49,002 bases of DNA from Candidatus Stahliibacteriota bacterium (GCA_030602565.1 JAUVZL010000013.1:1-49002); one strand, 5' to 3'. Counted from the first letter of the stretch, positions 6,820-15,935 are shown. The notes: generated by a model from the sequence alone, not told the origin. Translations and numbers: made by a program.

Positions 6820-9226
6820 ATTTGAAGATATCCTGATACTTGACACACCCTACTATAAGAATCTCACAAAGACATATCGTGACACGGTCAATTTCAGTCG
6901 CTATATCAGTATATTGAAGCAAATCGTCAAAGCAGATGGTTTTCTTAAGGCACTTGAAAATAAAGGCGGTAGGGAATTAGTATATTTAGGTCGGAAGATT
7001 TTCTCTTTGCAAGAAGAATTTGTTACTAATTATCTGAACTTTTTGTCAGACCAGTCGATGATCAACAAATGGGAGGAGTTCTTTGAGCGATACAGCAAGA
7101 ATATATTTGAGATATACCAAAAGTTTGTTGCCAAGGATAGTAACAAGATACTCATTTTTGAAATCGTCAACAGGAAGCTTCTGCGCGACCTCTTGACCAA
7201 ACATACTTATGATACACGTATTGAAAACAGGGCGGTGATCGCTGAGCGTTTTGGTGTTGTCGTAAACCAATTATTCAATTACATTCGAAATTCATTGACC
7301 GAAGACATCACCGTCAATGATGAACTGATTATAGATACATACGAGAAAATTCCACTTTTGCCGCGTTGCGACCGCAGCGAGACCATGAAGTTGTTAGCCA
7401 AGAATTTTCTTCAGCAAGGGTTGCCGGAAAACTTATATACTGCTATTTCAAAGAATATTATGACTACCTATTATGTTGAAACAAAAACAAAAGTTATTGA
7501 TTCACTAGATAAACTGGTCATTCTGACTAAAGACAATATCCGTGAGATATTCAAGACGCACTTCTTTTTTCCTGATGAAGACAGCCTTACTGAGATCATT
7601 GAGTTGCTTAGCAAGAAGGCACGCGAAAAGACTACAATAGTGAAGAATAAGAAAGAGGAGATAGATGGAAGGGTGGCAGTAACACGTCGCAAGATAAAAG
7701 AAACGATGAACACGATAAAAGGCGAATTGATTGGTCTTACGGAGAATTTTTCAACTGAAGAATCGATCGATAACATGATAAAAAGGTTACGTCGCAATCT
7801 AATTAGCAATGCCTATGATTTACGAATTTTTAAAAATCAGTATCAGGAATATGTCAAGAGAGAAAGTGAGCTGGATAGTATTGTGAATTTCAAACCAGGC
7901 GATCTTCAAAAGTTCATTCTAAAGAATGAATGGGATCCGTATATAATTTTAACATTCAGCGGTGATAAAAAAGTCGGTGATGAACAGTTGCAGACGATGG
8001 TCAAGGAGGCGCTTGGAGAAATCAAAGGGAATAAAGAGGCGATGGAGGTGATGAACAGATATCGGGTGACCGGTTTCCTGAAAGACAAGTACGATACAGC
8101 AAAGATTATGGAAAGAGTACAAACCATAAACAGGGAAATAATACTGCCTCTTGTTAAATCATTCCTGTTAGAAGAATTGCTTGATTACTATCCCAAGTTA
8201 TCAGGTGTCGTGTCAGCAGAAAGCATCCGCTTCCTTGCTGAAGAAGCCTTGGCTGGTAAGGTTTCAATGATTGAGAAGGACATTAAGGTCAGTCTCGTAC
8301 AGAAGGGTGAACATCCACTACTCAATATCTCGCGCTACAAAGAATTGGTTTCGATATTTGTTTACGATATCAGGGGTTCCACATTTATGGGAACAAAATT
8401 GATGGATGCGAAGCGAGAAAGCGAAATAAGAAATTTCTTCCAGGAATCAATGCTATCAGTTGCCGAGAAATACGGTGGTGTTCCAATAAAAGACACTGGT
8501 GACGGCGGTATTGTTATCTTCTCAGCCAACCACCAGGCGGTAAAGAACCATGAAACTCTGGAGCTTAAGGGGGGCAGCGTGCTATCGGCGGTAAGGAGTG
8601 GTTTGGAAATGGTCCAGGTCGCAGAAAGTTTTGTGCAGGAGAATATAAACAAATACCAGGATTGGTTCAGGGAGGCAGAGAAACGCAAGATTAACTTCGA
8701 AGGTGCCACCTACGCAACCCTGCCGCCTTCTTACCAGGCTATTTTTCAAATCGGCGTTGGTATAGCTTCAGGAGTATACCCCAAAGAAATATTCTTGGAC
8801 AAGAATGCCTTCGGTGAGCTCGATGTCACTGGTATGCTTGTCCGGGAAGCCAACTTCTATTCGAAAGTCAAAGCAAAGGCTAAATCGACAGTGATCCTTG
8901 ATGATGCCTCAGTTTACAATTTGCTATTAAATGTTAACAAATTTTCTTTCTTGAGTGAAGCAGGGTTAAGAATCGATCCACTTCTGTTAAATATCGAACA
9001 AGGTCTTGAATACTGGATAAATCAAAAATTCACAAGAAGAGGGTTTATCCTTGACCTGTATAAAATATTCGTAACCCAGCTGGGACAGGAGATTTCACAT
9101 CCTGGTAGTCTTAAGATAATAGTGGGCGATTTCGATATTGAGATTGATGAAACTGGTGAGATAAAGGATGACAAAGGTGGGCGCGGAAAGTTCCTCTTTG
9201 AAGTTTTCTCGGAGGCGACGAAATGA
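6806..9226 (+). CDS. Divergent class III nucleotide cyclase-like protein (paralog 1)
   Basis: 806 aa, soluble, no signal peptide. Residues 1-500 are mostly charged helices with coiled-coil potential (about 270-350) and match no family I know. The C-terminus is a cyclase-homology domain: VYDIRGST with metal Asp D521 and KDTGDGGIVIF with D566, so both metal ligands are kept. Between that and IGVGIASG (about 650) lie some 80 residues, about twice the usual gap, including WFREAEKR and TYATLPPSY, which are conserved in the next gene. The later helix reads ANFYSKVK where cyclases have NLAARL, so the Asn may be kept while Arg is Lys. Cyclase activity is therefore uncertain. ATG at 6806 has an AAGGA site; the longer frame runs into mltG. 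Confidence 0.75.
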   Translation: MLRNEFEDILILDTPYYKNLTKTYRDTVNFSRYISILKQIVKADGFLKALENKGGRELVYLGRKIFSLQEEFVTNYLNFLSDQSMINKWEEFFERYSKNIFEIYQKFVAKDSNKILIFEIVNRKLLRDLLTKHTYDTRIENRAVIAERFGVVVNQLFNYIRNSLTEDITVNDELIIDTYEKIPLLPRCDRSETMKLLAKNFLQQGLPENLYTAISKNIMTTYYVETKTKVIDSLDKLVILTKDNIREIFKTHFFFPDEDSLTEIIELLSKKAREKTTIVKNKKEEIDGRVAVTRRKIKETMNTIKGELIGLTENFSTEESIDNMIKRLRRNLISNAYDLRIFKNQYQEYVKRESELDSIVNFKPGDLQKFILKNEWDPYIILTFSGDKKVGDEQLQTMVKEALGEIKGNKEAMEVMNRYRVTGFLKDKYDTAKIMERVQTINREIILPLVKSFLLEELLDYYPKLSGVVSAESIRFLAEEALAGKVSMIEKDIKVSLVQKGEHPLLNISRYKELVSIFVYDIRGSTFMGTKLMDAKRESEIRNFFQESMLSVAEKYGGVPIKDTGDGGIVIFSANHQAVKNHETLELKGGSVLSAVRSGLEMVQVAESFVQENINKYQDWFREAEKRKINFEGATYATLPPSYQAIFQIGVGIASGVYPKEIFLDKNAFGELDVTGMLVREANFYSKVKAKAKSTVILDDASVYNLLLNVNKFSFLSEAGLRIDPLLLNIEQGLEYWINQKFTRRGFILDLYKIFVTQLGQEISHPGSLKIIVGDFDIEIDETGEIKDDKGGRGKFLFEVFSEATK

Positions 9227-11487
9227 ACAAATACCTGATCTCAGATATTCAGAACTTTGTGGAAGAAAAGAGTCAGCAGTGTACATTGCTTAAGGAACGA
9301 TTTATAAATGCCAGTGATTATGCCTACAATATAGCCGCGATAAAACAGGGGTTGGGATTTCTTGGAATTTCAGACGAACCCTTGGTGGTTTTCGAAAACC
9401 GAACAAACTTCGTAATCTGGCTGGGGCGTCGGCTCATTGAATATGATGGTTATGAACTGCCACTTTATATCGGGCATAAGAGGATGGGCTTGCCGGTTCC
9501 TGATGCACTGGTCGAGAAATGTCCTCATGCGATAGTCGGATTTATTGAAAACACGGGTAAGCAAAAATTCGTCCAGGATTTTACAAAGGAACTCAGGAAA
9601 GTATCTTTCTCACTTGAAATATTTCTGTATGTGCACCAAAGTATAATGACCTCCCGTATGGAGAGTCTTTTGCCCGGTTTGCTTTCTGATATAGAAAGGC
9701 TCGGTTTTACCAGTAGAAAAGAAGCGCTCAAAAAAATACCTCAAGTGTATCTTGATTATTTATCCGAAGCCTCGTTTTTGAAATTAACTAAGAAGATATC
9801 TTCGAGGCTGCGGGGGATAAGGACAAAAATGGAGCAAGAGCTTAAGAACATTGATCTATATTCTGTGCGTCTGAAAGAGCAATTGCAAGAATTGTATCTT
9901 GAGGCGGACAAAGGTTTGAGGGATATTATTGAGAATGAAGTTGAAAAGCCGGTAGATGTGAAGGTCGTTACCCAAAAAACCTCTAATTTGTTCTCCCGTT
10001 TAGACCGACTTTTTCTTGGTAATGTTTATCACCTAAAGGATTACGAAAACCGACGTAATGAGATACTTAGGACATTACAGCAGGAAGAAAATTTTAGATA
10101 CAATGTCGAGAAACAAGAATTCAATAAACGCAAAAAGATCGGTGAAATCTACGATGAATTCATGTTTTATAACAAATTCGGTGCCCTGACAAAAAATGAG
10201 CAAAAGGTTTTTACCAAAGGGCTCACCCATAAGTTTGAACAGCTGCACCGTAAGAAAAGCTCGAGTTTGGCGATGCTCAATAAATTTGAGAAACGGGGTT
10301 TATTGTCCGTGGATTTGGATTTTGATGGAATTACACGGGCATACCACACTTTCATAAGGGATTCTATTATCCCCCAACATCTTGGGCAGTGTTTGCTTAA
10401 TTTGGTTAGCTGTTTCCCACCCGCGAGTGATCAGCCTGATAGGGTTGTACGGGATTCAGCAAATTTGAAAATCCTATCTCTTGAAGGCAAAAATGTCTTG
10501 AGCCTACGTGTTAAAAAGCGTTCTTATCCTGAAGATGTGAAGAAGTATGTAGAAACGCTGCGTAGGTGTATTACAATCATGGTTTATGATATCCGAGGTT
10601 CTTCATACATGGGTATCAAGTTGCACGATGCCGCCAAAGAACAGCGGATAAAGTATAAATTTGCCAAAGAGATGGCTGATATTGTCAAAAAACATGGCGG
10701 TTTTTTATTAAAGGACACCGGTGATGGCGGTCTTGTGTGGTTTGCCGAAAACTCGGGTTCGTTATATAGCCACCTTTATACTGAATCGGTCACCGGTCGT
10801 GGCGTTAAATTGCGTTCTTCAATTTTCTCGGGAGCCGAGTTTGATCTCATTCCAGCGGCGGATGCATCAAAGCGTGCGATACTCTGTGCCCGGGATATGG
10901 TTCAACGAGCTGAGGAATTTATCCGTGCCAACTTCATGCACTATCGTGAATGGTTTGCAGAGGTCGCTGAGCGGACCCTTGAGTTAGATGGTATCACTTA
11001 CGCCTTATTGCCGCCAGAGTTTAAGAGTCTTTTCAGAATAGGCGTTGGTATAGCGTCGGGTGTACCGGCCAGAGATGTTGTTTTCTCAGCGAATTCTTTC
11101 GGTGATCCGGATCTCGTCGGACCGATCATGTCAGACGCCAACCTTTACTCTATGGAACGTCAGCCCGGGCGTTCAGTTATCATTTGCGATTTCCCTTCTT
11201 TGGTGAACACAGTGCTAAATATCGAAGGTTATGACTACCCAACTGAAGAAGAGGATTTCGAAAAATACATCCGAGCAGGCGAAGATTTAAGACTTAGCAA
11301 CCATGGCTATCGATTTGGTGATCATAAGATAGCTATTATGCCCCGGGGGATTCACTATTTGGAGGAGCTCAATAAACAGAAAGCAGTTGTAAGCAGCGAA
11401 GTGTCGGACGTGTGGATTAGCGACAATTGTCTCTACAATCAGCAAAAGAAGAAGATAAAACCGATTTACGAAGTAATAAACATATAA
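9223..11487 (+). CDS. Divergent class III nucleotide cyclase-like protein (paralog 2)
   Basis: 754 aa, a paralog of the preceding gene with which it makes an ATGA overlap. The N-terminal 430 residues are helical, with a likely coiled coil at about 190-350. The cyclase-homology domain starts with MVYDIRGSS (D456) and KDTGDGGLVWF (D501). The insertion is longer (about 100 residues to IGVGIASG) and again contains YREWFAEVAER and TYALLPPEF, so this motif is a family trait. The transition-state helix reads DANLYSMER, with Met at the Arg position, so catalytic competence is doubtful; it may act as a heterodimer partner of paralog 1, nucleotide sensor or pseudoenzyme. It ends in a TAATG overlap with the GGDEF gene. 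Ligand and partner are unknown. Confidence 0.72.
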   Translation: MNKYLISDIQNFVEEKSQQCTLLKERFINASDYAYNIAAIKQGLGFLGISDEPLVVFENRTNFVIWLGRRLIEYDGYELPLYIGHKRMGLPVPDALVEKCPHAIVGFIENTGKQKFVQDFTKELRKVSFSLEIFLYVHQSIMTSRMESLLPGLLSDIERLGFTSRKEALKKIPQVYLDYLSEASFLKLTKKISSRLRGIRTKMEQELKNIDLYSVRLKEQLQELYLEADKGLRDIIENEVEKPVDVKVVTQKTSNLFSRLDRLFLGNVYHLKDYENRRNEILRTLQQEENFRYNVEKQEFNKRKKIGEIYDEFMFYNKFGALTKNEQKVFTKGLTHKFEQLHRKKSSSLAMLNKFEKRGLLSVDLDFDGITRAYHTFIRDSIIPQHLGQCLLNLVSCFPPASDQPDRVVRDSANLKILSLEGKNVLSLRVKKRSYPEDVKKYVETLRRCITIMVYDIRGSSYMGIKLHDAAKEQRIKYKFAKEMADIVKKHGGFLLKDTGDGGLVWFAENSGSLYSHLYTESVTGRGVKLRSSIFSGAEFDLIPAADASKRAILCARDMVQRAEEFIRANFMHYREWFAEVAERTLELDGITYALLPPEFKSLFRIGVGIASGVPARDVVFSANSFGDPDLVGPIMSDANLYSMERQPGRSVIICDFPSLVNTVLNIEGYDYPTEEEDFEKYIRAGEDLRLSNHGYRFGDHKIAIMPRGIHYLEELNKQKAVVSSEVSDVWISDNCLYNQQKKKIKPIYEVINI

Positions 11488-12878
11488 TGGAAGCTCTAAT
11501 CTATGACAGTGATCGTCTGCGCCTTGCTACGATGGCGCGCAATTTGCAGGATGTGGGTCTTAATTGGTCTGCAGTTGCAGAACTTGAAGACATAAAGAAA
11601 CGTCTTCAAAAGAAGAAATTTGATTTGCTGATCCTCGATGACTCAGCAATGAAGATACTTGAACGCCTGAGGAAACTGGATTTGACCGTTCCGATTATCA
11701 TGATTACTGATAAGACAACAGAGATCGATTATGAGAAGCTCATTTTCATTGGTGTGGAAGGAGTTATCACTAGGCCCTACCGGGCAGATTTTTTCAAGAA
11801 AGTCGTCACCAAAGCGATGAAGAATAGAAGAGCAGTTCTTACTAACATGAAGGCGATGGTTTCACTCAGACAAAAGATTCAGGAACTGCAAACACTCAAT
11901 GAAGTGGTCCAGGCAATAAGTTCGTCTCTAAAGCCGAATGAAATCCTCCGTATCATTATGGAAAAAACCGCGGATTTGATAAAGGCTGAGGGTTGGTCAG
12001 TACTGCTATTTGATCATGAACAAGGCGAACTTATTTTTGAAGCAGTCGCGGGTGAAGCTGGAAAAAAGCTTCTAGGTTTGAGATTGAAAGTCGGTCAGGG
12101 TGTGGCTGGCTGGGTCGCTCGGTATGGTCAATCCCTGATTGTTCCTGACGTATCCAAGGATCCAAGATTTTACTCCGGCGTCGATAAGAAAACAAAGTTT
12201 ATCACAAAATCAATCCTTTGTGTTCCTATGCGGAGTCGCGATAAAATCATTGGTGTTGTTGAGGTCGTTAATAAGATTGGTGGTGAACCGTTCACCCAGG
12301 ACGACCTTGAGATATTTGAGAATTTCGTGGCTCACGTGACCATTGCGCTGCAAAATGCGACTATGTATCGCAAAATGGAAGAAGCCACTCTGATCGATGA
12401 CCTTACACAGCTTTACAACGTGCGTTTCTGTAACCGGTATCTTGAAGGATATCTGAATGGCCGAAAGACGCAAAAAGGCGTAGTTTCCCTGATCTTTCTT
12501 GACATTGATTTCTTCAAACTTGTGGATGATAATTATGGACACTTAGTCGGCAGCGAAACGTTGAAATATGTTGGGGAAAGGATAAAGCGGGTGGTAAGAC
12601 ACGAGGATGTGGTGATACGATACGGTGGAGATGAGTACATCGTCATTCTTCCTCGTACTGATAAGAAGATTGCCCGGGTTATCGCTGAACGGATTAGAAA
12701 AGAAATTAACCAGGAGCCGTTCTATGCATTCAGTAATAAGAAATTCAACATATCTGTTACGCTTGGCGTGGCAACTTTTCCTGAAGATGCGAAAACCCGT
12801 GACGACTTGATTGGTAAGGCAGACAAAGCAATGTACGAAGGAAAATTATCTGGGCGCGACAGAGTTATCCTTGCCTGA
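11487..12878 (+). CDS. REC-like/GAF/GGDEF diguanylate cyclase
   Basis: 463 aa. Residues 1-112 form a receiver-like domain with the DSD acidic pair, a candidate phospho-Asp in LLILDDSA and IIMITDK, but RPY where the conserved Lys-Pro is expected. A GAF domain follows (about 135-290: LKVGQGVAGWVARYG, SILCVPMRSRDKIIGVVEVVNK). The GGDEF domain has GGDEY at 380-384 and an RHED inhibitory site (R371-D374) five residues upstream, so it should make c-di-GMP from two GTP with product inhibition. The start at 11487 shares one base with the previous stop (TAATG); a longer in-frame start at 11427 would overlap that gene by 60 nt and precede the receiver fold. Operon context couples it to the two cyclase-like proteins. 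Confidence 0.88.
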   Translation: MEALIYDSDRLRLATMARNLQDVGLNWSAVAELEDIKKRLQKKKFDLLILDDSAMKILERLRKLDLTVPIIMITDKTTEIDYEKLIFIGVEGVITRPYRADFFKKVVTKAMKNRRAVLTNMKAMVSLRQKIQELQTLNEVVQAISSSLKPNEILRIIMEKTADLIKAEGWSVLLFDHEQGELIFEAVAGEAGKKLLGLRLKVGQGVAGWVARYGQSLIVPDVSKDPRFYSGVDKKTKFITKSILCVPMRSRDKIIGVVEVVNKIGGEPFTQDDLEIFENFVAHVTIALQNATMYRKMEEATLIDDLTQLYNVRFCNRYLEGYLNGRKTQKGVVSLIFLDIDFFKLVDDNYGHLVGSETLKYVGERIKRVVRHEDVVIRYGGDEYIVILPRTDKKIARVIAERIRKEINQEPFYAFSNKKFNISVTLGVATFPEDAKTRDDLIGKADKAMYEGKLSGRDRVILA

Positions 12879-12891
12879 TACAATATTTTCA

Positions 12892-12919
12892 TTGCCAAAT
12901 GTTGAATTTTGACTATAAT
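12892..12919 (+). promoter_or_regulatory. Promoter of CBS-antiporter operon
   Basis: TTGCCA (12892-12897), 16-bp spacer, TATAAT (12914-12919). ATG follows after 5 nt at 12925, so the mRNA is predicted to be leaderless. Confidence 0.6.
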
Positions 12920-12924
12920 ATAAT

Positions 12925-13416
12925 ATGAAGATTGAAGAACTACCAATTTCTGAGGTAATGGACCGGGATGCTATTACCGTGCAACCCTCAACAACGCTAG
13001 TTGAGTTGATTAAACTGATGAGGAAGCTGAACCAACATATGTTTCCAGTTATTGATAAAGAGAATACCCTGCTTGGTACTGTCAACTACCGTGGCATATG
13101 CAGTATCTTTAGGCCCTTCTCAAGGTCGATTAGTGAAATCGTAAAGAGAATGCCTTTTGTTGAAAATGTTGATGATGAGGATTTAAACCTTGAATTGTCT
13201 CCTGAAATGGGCATGTTGATTCTCGTTGATGATATCGTTAATACGAATTTTATTTCTGTGAAGGAAGATGCCACAATTAAAGAGGCTCGCCGTTTGATGA
13301 AACTACACAATATTGAATTGCTGCCCGTTGTTTCTGACAAGAAATTGGTCGGTATGCTATCTTTGCTCGATATTTTCGTGTATATTTTCAAAGAGTACGA
13401 CATCATAAAAAAGTGA
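12925..13416 (+). CDS. Tandem CBS-domain protein
   Basis: 163-aa cytoplasmic protein made of two CBS motifs (about 7-60 with VMDRDAITVQPSTTLVELIKLM, and about 90-150 with NFISVKEDATIKEARRLMKLHNIELLPVV). Such pairs bind adenine nucleotides and usually regulate a partner enzyme or transporter. The partner is probably the antiporter encoded next, with whose GTG its stop overlaps (GTGA at 13413-13416). No Shine-Dalgarno precedes the ATG; the -10 box ends 5 nt upstream. Which ligand is bound cannot be told from sequence. Confidence 0.88.
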   Translation: MKIEELPISEVMDRDAITVQPSTTLVELIKLMRKLNQHMFPVIDKENTLLGTVNYRGICSIFRPFSRSISEIVKRMPFVENVDDEDLNLELSPEMGMLILVDDIVNTNFISVKEDATIKEARRLMKLHNIELLPVVSDKKLVGMLSLLDIFVYIFKEYDIIKK

Positions 13417-14591
13417 ACACACTCCTGAGTGCTGGTTTAATACTATTACTCGGTTTTATCGGCGCTCGTCTTTTGAAATACGCTCGCTTGCCCAGTGTCA
13501 CCGCATTTCTTCTCGTCGGTATTCTGATCGGTCCCCATGTTCTGAATCTTGTCACGGTGGGGATATTCGCGGCATCTGACTTCTTCTCGAATCTGGTATT
13601 GGGGGTTATTGCTTTTAGCCTGGGTGAGAATTTCCGACTGGAAGAGATAAAGAAAGGTATGAAACAAGTGATGTGGATTTCTCTTACGGCAGCATTGGTA
13701 ACATGGCTGCTTGTTTCAGTGGCAATTATTTCTTATCTGATCATTATTGGACATCCGATATATCCGGCAATTGTGCTTGGCGCAGCTGCTTCGGCGACCG
13801 CCCCTGCGGCGACGGTTCTGGTCATCCGTGAGTATCGCGCCAGCGGATTTTTTACTGAAATGCTTCTTAAAGTTGTTGCCATTGATGATGCCTGGTGTCT
13901 TATGCTGGCTGCTTTGGCAATTGCGTTTGCTAATGCCATGAGGGCTGAGGTATTTCAGATGACAATAGTCTTTGCTGGTATAGGTGAGATATTCGGAGCC
14001 CTTATTATTGGTGCGTCATTTGGCTATCTCTTTTCCTTTTTAAGGCGCTTTGTGAAAACCTCAGAGGAATTTTTGGTTTATATTTTTGGTTTGATATTAT
14101 TGAACGTTGGATTCTCCATTGCCATACACGTATCGATTTTACTGTCTTCAATGATGATGGGTATTGTTGTAATAAATCTAGCGCGCGAGAATTACAAATT
14201 CTTTGAGGTTATAAGGACCGTCGATGCGCCGCTCTACCTGATTTTTTTCATTCTTGCCGGCGCACATTTAGACTTCACAATTCTCTATAAAATGGGTATT
14301 GTCGGTGTGCTATACATCATCTTTCGTGTCATCGGAAAAGTGTACGGTGCAAGACTCGGTGCGAGAATAAGCAAGGCACCTAAGTCAATTGAGAATTGGA
14401 TAGGGTTGAGTCTGACGCCGCAGGCTGGTGTCGCGCTTGGCATCGGACTCGTCGCCAAATCAACTTTTCCTGATTTTGGTAATTACATATTCACCGTGAT
14501 CGCAGCAACAACCGTGATCTTTGAATTAGTAGGTCCACTTCTTACAAAGATTAGTTTGATTAAAGTTGGGGAGATTGTATCAACTGAATAG
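13413..14591 (+). CDS. CPA2 (Kef/NapA-type) cation:proton antiporter, copy 1
   Basis: 392-aa membrane protein with about 12-13 helices and no C-terminal TrkA-N domain. Family features: FLLVGILIGPHVLNLV near residue 40, the GAAASATAPAATVLVIREY stretch (about 125) and KVVAIDDAWC (about 150), whose adjacent acidic pair is the ion-binding site of electrogenic CPA2 exchangers. It should exchange Na+ or K+ for H+ at the inner membrane. GTG start overlaps the CBS gene stop, so the CBS protein is a likely regulatory subunit. The next gene is a tandem paralog. Confidence 0.88.
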   Translation: MNTLLSAGLILLLGFIGARLLKYARLPSVTAFLLVGILIGPHVLNLVTVGIFAASDFFSNLVLGVIAFSLGENFRLEEIKKGMKQVMWISLTAALVTWLLVSVAIISYLIIIGHPIYPAIVLGAAASATAPAATVLVIREYRASGFFTEMLLKVVAIDDAWCLMLAALAIAFANAMRAEVFQMTIVFAGIGEIFGALIIGASFGYLFSFLRRFVKTSEEFLVYIFGLILLNVGFSIAIHVSILLSSMMMGIVVINLARENYKFFEVIRTVDAPLYLIFFILAGAHLDFTILYKMGIVGVLYIIFRVIGKVYGARLGARISKAPKSIENWIGLSLTPQAGVALGIGLVAKSTFPDFGNYIFTVIAATTVIFELVGPLLTKISLIKVGEIVSTE

Positions 14592-15762
14592 CACTCTTGG
14601 TTTAGCTTTAATCATTATCACTGGTTATTTCGGCGCCAGGTTGCTGCGTAAAATTCATTTTCCTGCAGTAACAACATACCTCTTGGTTGGCATTCTCATC
14701 GGACCCAATTTACTGAATCTCATACCGGTAAGGATAATGATGCTCTCTGATTTCTTATCGAATTTCGTTTTAGGGATAATCGCATTTTCACTCGGCGCAA
14801 ACTTCACGATAAAAAGTATTAAAGCATCAGGTTCCCCAGTGATCTGGATATCCCTTTTAGAAGCAAGTTTTGCTTCGATCCTTGTTACACTTGTACTGAT
14901 TACCTATGCAGTCTTGAGAAACACAGCGATACAGCCTTTCTTTGTGCTTGGCGCGGCGGCAGCTGCCACTGCACCGGCAGCCACCGTTATGATCATTAGA
15001 GAATATCGTGCTCGAGGGGCGGTTACTGAAATGCTTTTGCGAGTAGTTGCCATCGATGATGCCTGGTGTCTGATCTTATCAGCATTTGGCATAATGTTAG
15101 CCAGTGCCTTGGCGAGCGGATCAGCCAATTTCACTATTATTATAAGTTCACTTGCTCATGTGCTTTTGTCGGTTGTGCTGGGTGGCCTATTGGGGGTTGG
15201 TTTGCACTGCTTCTCGAAGTTTGTGAGGAATAAAGAAGAATTGCTCATTATAACCCATGGCTTTATCCTTTTTATCGTTGGTTTATCAATTCAATTGCAT
15301 TTGTCACCACTTTTGACGAGCATGGTCAGCGGTATCGTTATTGCCAATATATCAAACAGAAGTACGCCATATTTCGAATCGTTGCGCAAAGTTGATATGG
15401 CTCTATTTTTGGCATTTTTTATTCTCGTTGGCGCAAATCTGGAAATCGGCATGGTTCCGCAGGTCGGGATTGTTGGACTGCTCTATATTGTATCCAGAGT
15501 TATCGGAAAGTTCGTTGGTGTTGCAGTAGGCGCTCGAATTAGCCGGGTTGATCCGCGCATTGGAAAGTACCTGGCGTGGGGTCTTGTGCCCCAGGCAGGT
15601 GTTGCCCTGGGCGTGGCTCTTTCTGCTAAGGCATTATATCCGGCGTACGGGACGATGATTTTTACGACGATAACCGCGACCACTGTAATATATGAATTAA
15701 TTGGTCCATTGTGTACAAAATACGGACTAAAGAAGGCAGGGGAGATCACGTCAACTGAGTAG
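14566..15762 (+). CDS. CPA2 (Kef/NapA-type) cation:proton antiporter, copy 2
   Basis: 398-aa paralog of the preceding antiporter along its whole length (GAAAAATAPAATVMIIREY, RVVAIDDAWC, LVPQAGVALGVALSAKA). It probably arose by tandem duplication, and the two may form a heterodimer or differ in ion preference. The start is uncertain. No ATG exists: TTG 14566, TTG 14575 or CTG 14584 are possible, all overlapping the previous gene. A GGGGAG at 14568-14573 suits 14584 best, where the sequence also aligns with the paralog's first residue. Convergent with tRNA-Pro. Confidence 0.86.
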   Translation: MGRLYQLNSTLGLALIIITGYFGARLLRKIHFPAVTTYLLVGILIGPNLLNLIPVRIMMLSDFLSNFVLGIIAFSLGANFTIKSIKASGSPVIWISLLEASFASILVTLVLITYAVLRNTAIQPFFVLGAAAAATAPAATVMIIREYRARGAVTEMLLRVVAIDDAWCLILSAFGIMLASALASGSANFTIIISSLAHVLLSVVLGGLLGVGLHCFSKFVRNKEELLIITHGFILFIVGLSIQLHLSPLLTSMVSGIVIANISNRSTPYFESLRKVDMALFLAFFILVGANLEIGMVPQVGIVGLLYIVSRVIGKFVGVAVGARISRVDPRIGKYLAWGLVPQAGVALGVALSAKALYPAYGTMIFTTITATTVIYELIGPLCTKYGLKKAGEITSTE

Positions 15763-15774
15763 TATTTGAATAAA

Positions 15775-15848
15775 TCGGGGCGATCCGATTTGAACGGACG
15801 ACCTCCAGCACCCCAAGCTGGCGCGCTAAACCACTGCGCCACGCCCCG
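15775..15848 (-). tRNA. tRNA-Pro (GGG)
   Basis: A complete cloverleaf on the minus strand: a 7-bp acceptor (CGGGGCG with CGCCCCG), a GCGC D-stem, and anticodon stem CCAGC/GCTGG with loop TTGGGGT giving anticodon GGG. The T-arm has the TTCAAAT loop and the discriminator is A. CCA is not encoded. A strong promoter lies about 55 nt upstream. Confidence 0.95.
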
Positions 15849-15901
15849 CACAAAATTTACCCTATCCCATATCCACCATTGATAGCGGGAGAGGATATTC
15901 A

Positions 15902-15929
15902 ATTATAGCGACCCAGATTTTAAAGTCAA
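15902..15929 (-). promoter_or_regulatory. Promoter of tRNA-Pro
   Basis: Minus strand: TTGACT (15929-15924), 16-bp spacer, TATAAT (15907-15902), directed at tRNA-Pro. It lies just beyond the nikR stop codon, so it could also be boosted by nikR read-through. Confidence 0.65.
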
Positions 15930-15935
15930 GCAGGT

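Noticed and set aside
6806-11487. Annotation of the paralog pair as ordinary adenylate cyclases
   Set aside because: Metal Asp residues are present, but the Arg of the transition-state motif is Lys or Met and a large insertion is present, so activity and product cannot be asserted.
15483-15902. 139-aa minus-strand open frame
   Set aside because: Overlaps tRNA-Pro and the antiporter 3' end; its middle is translated tRNA.
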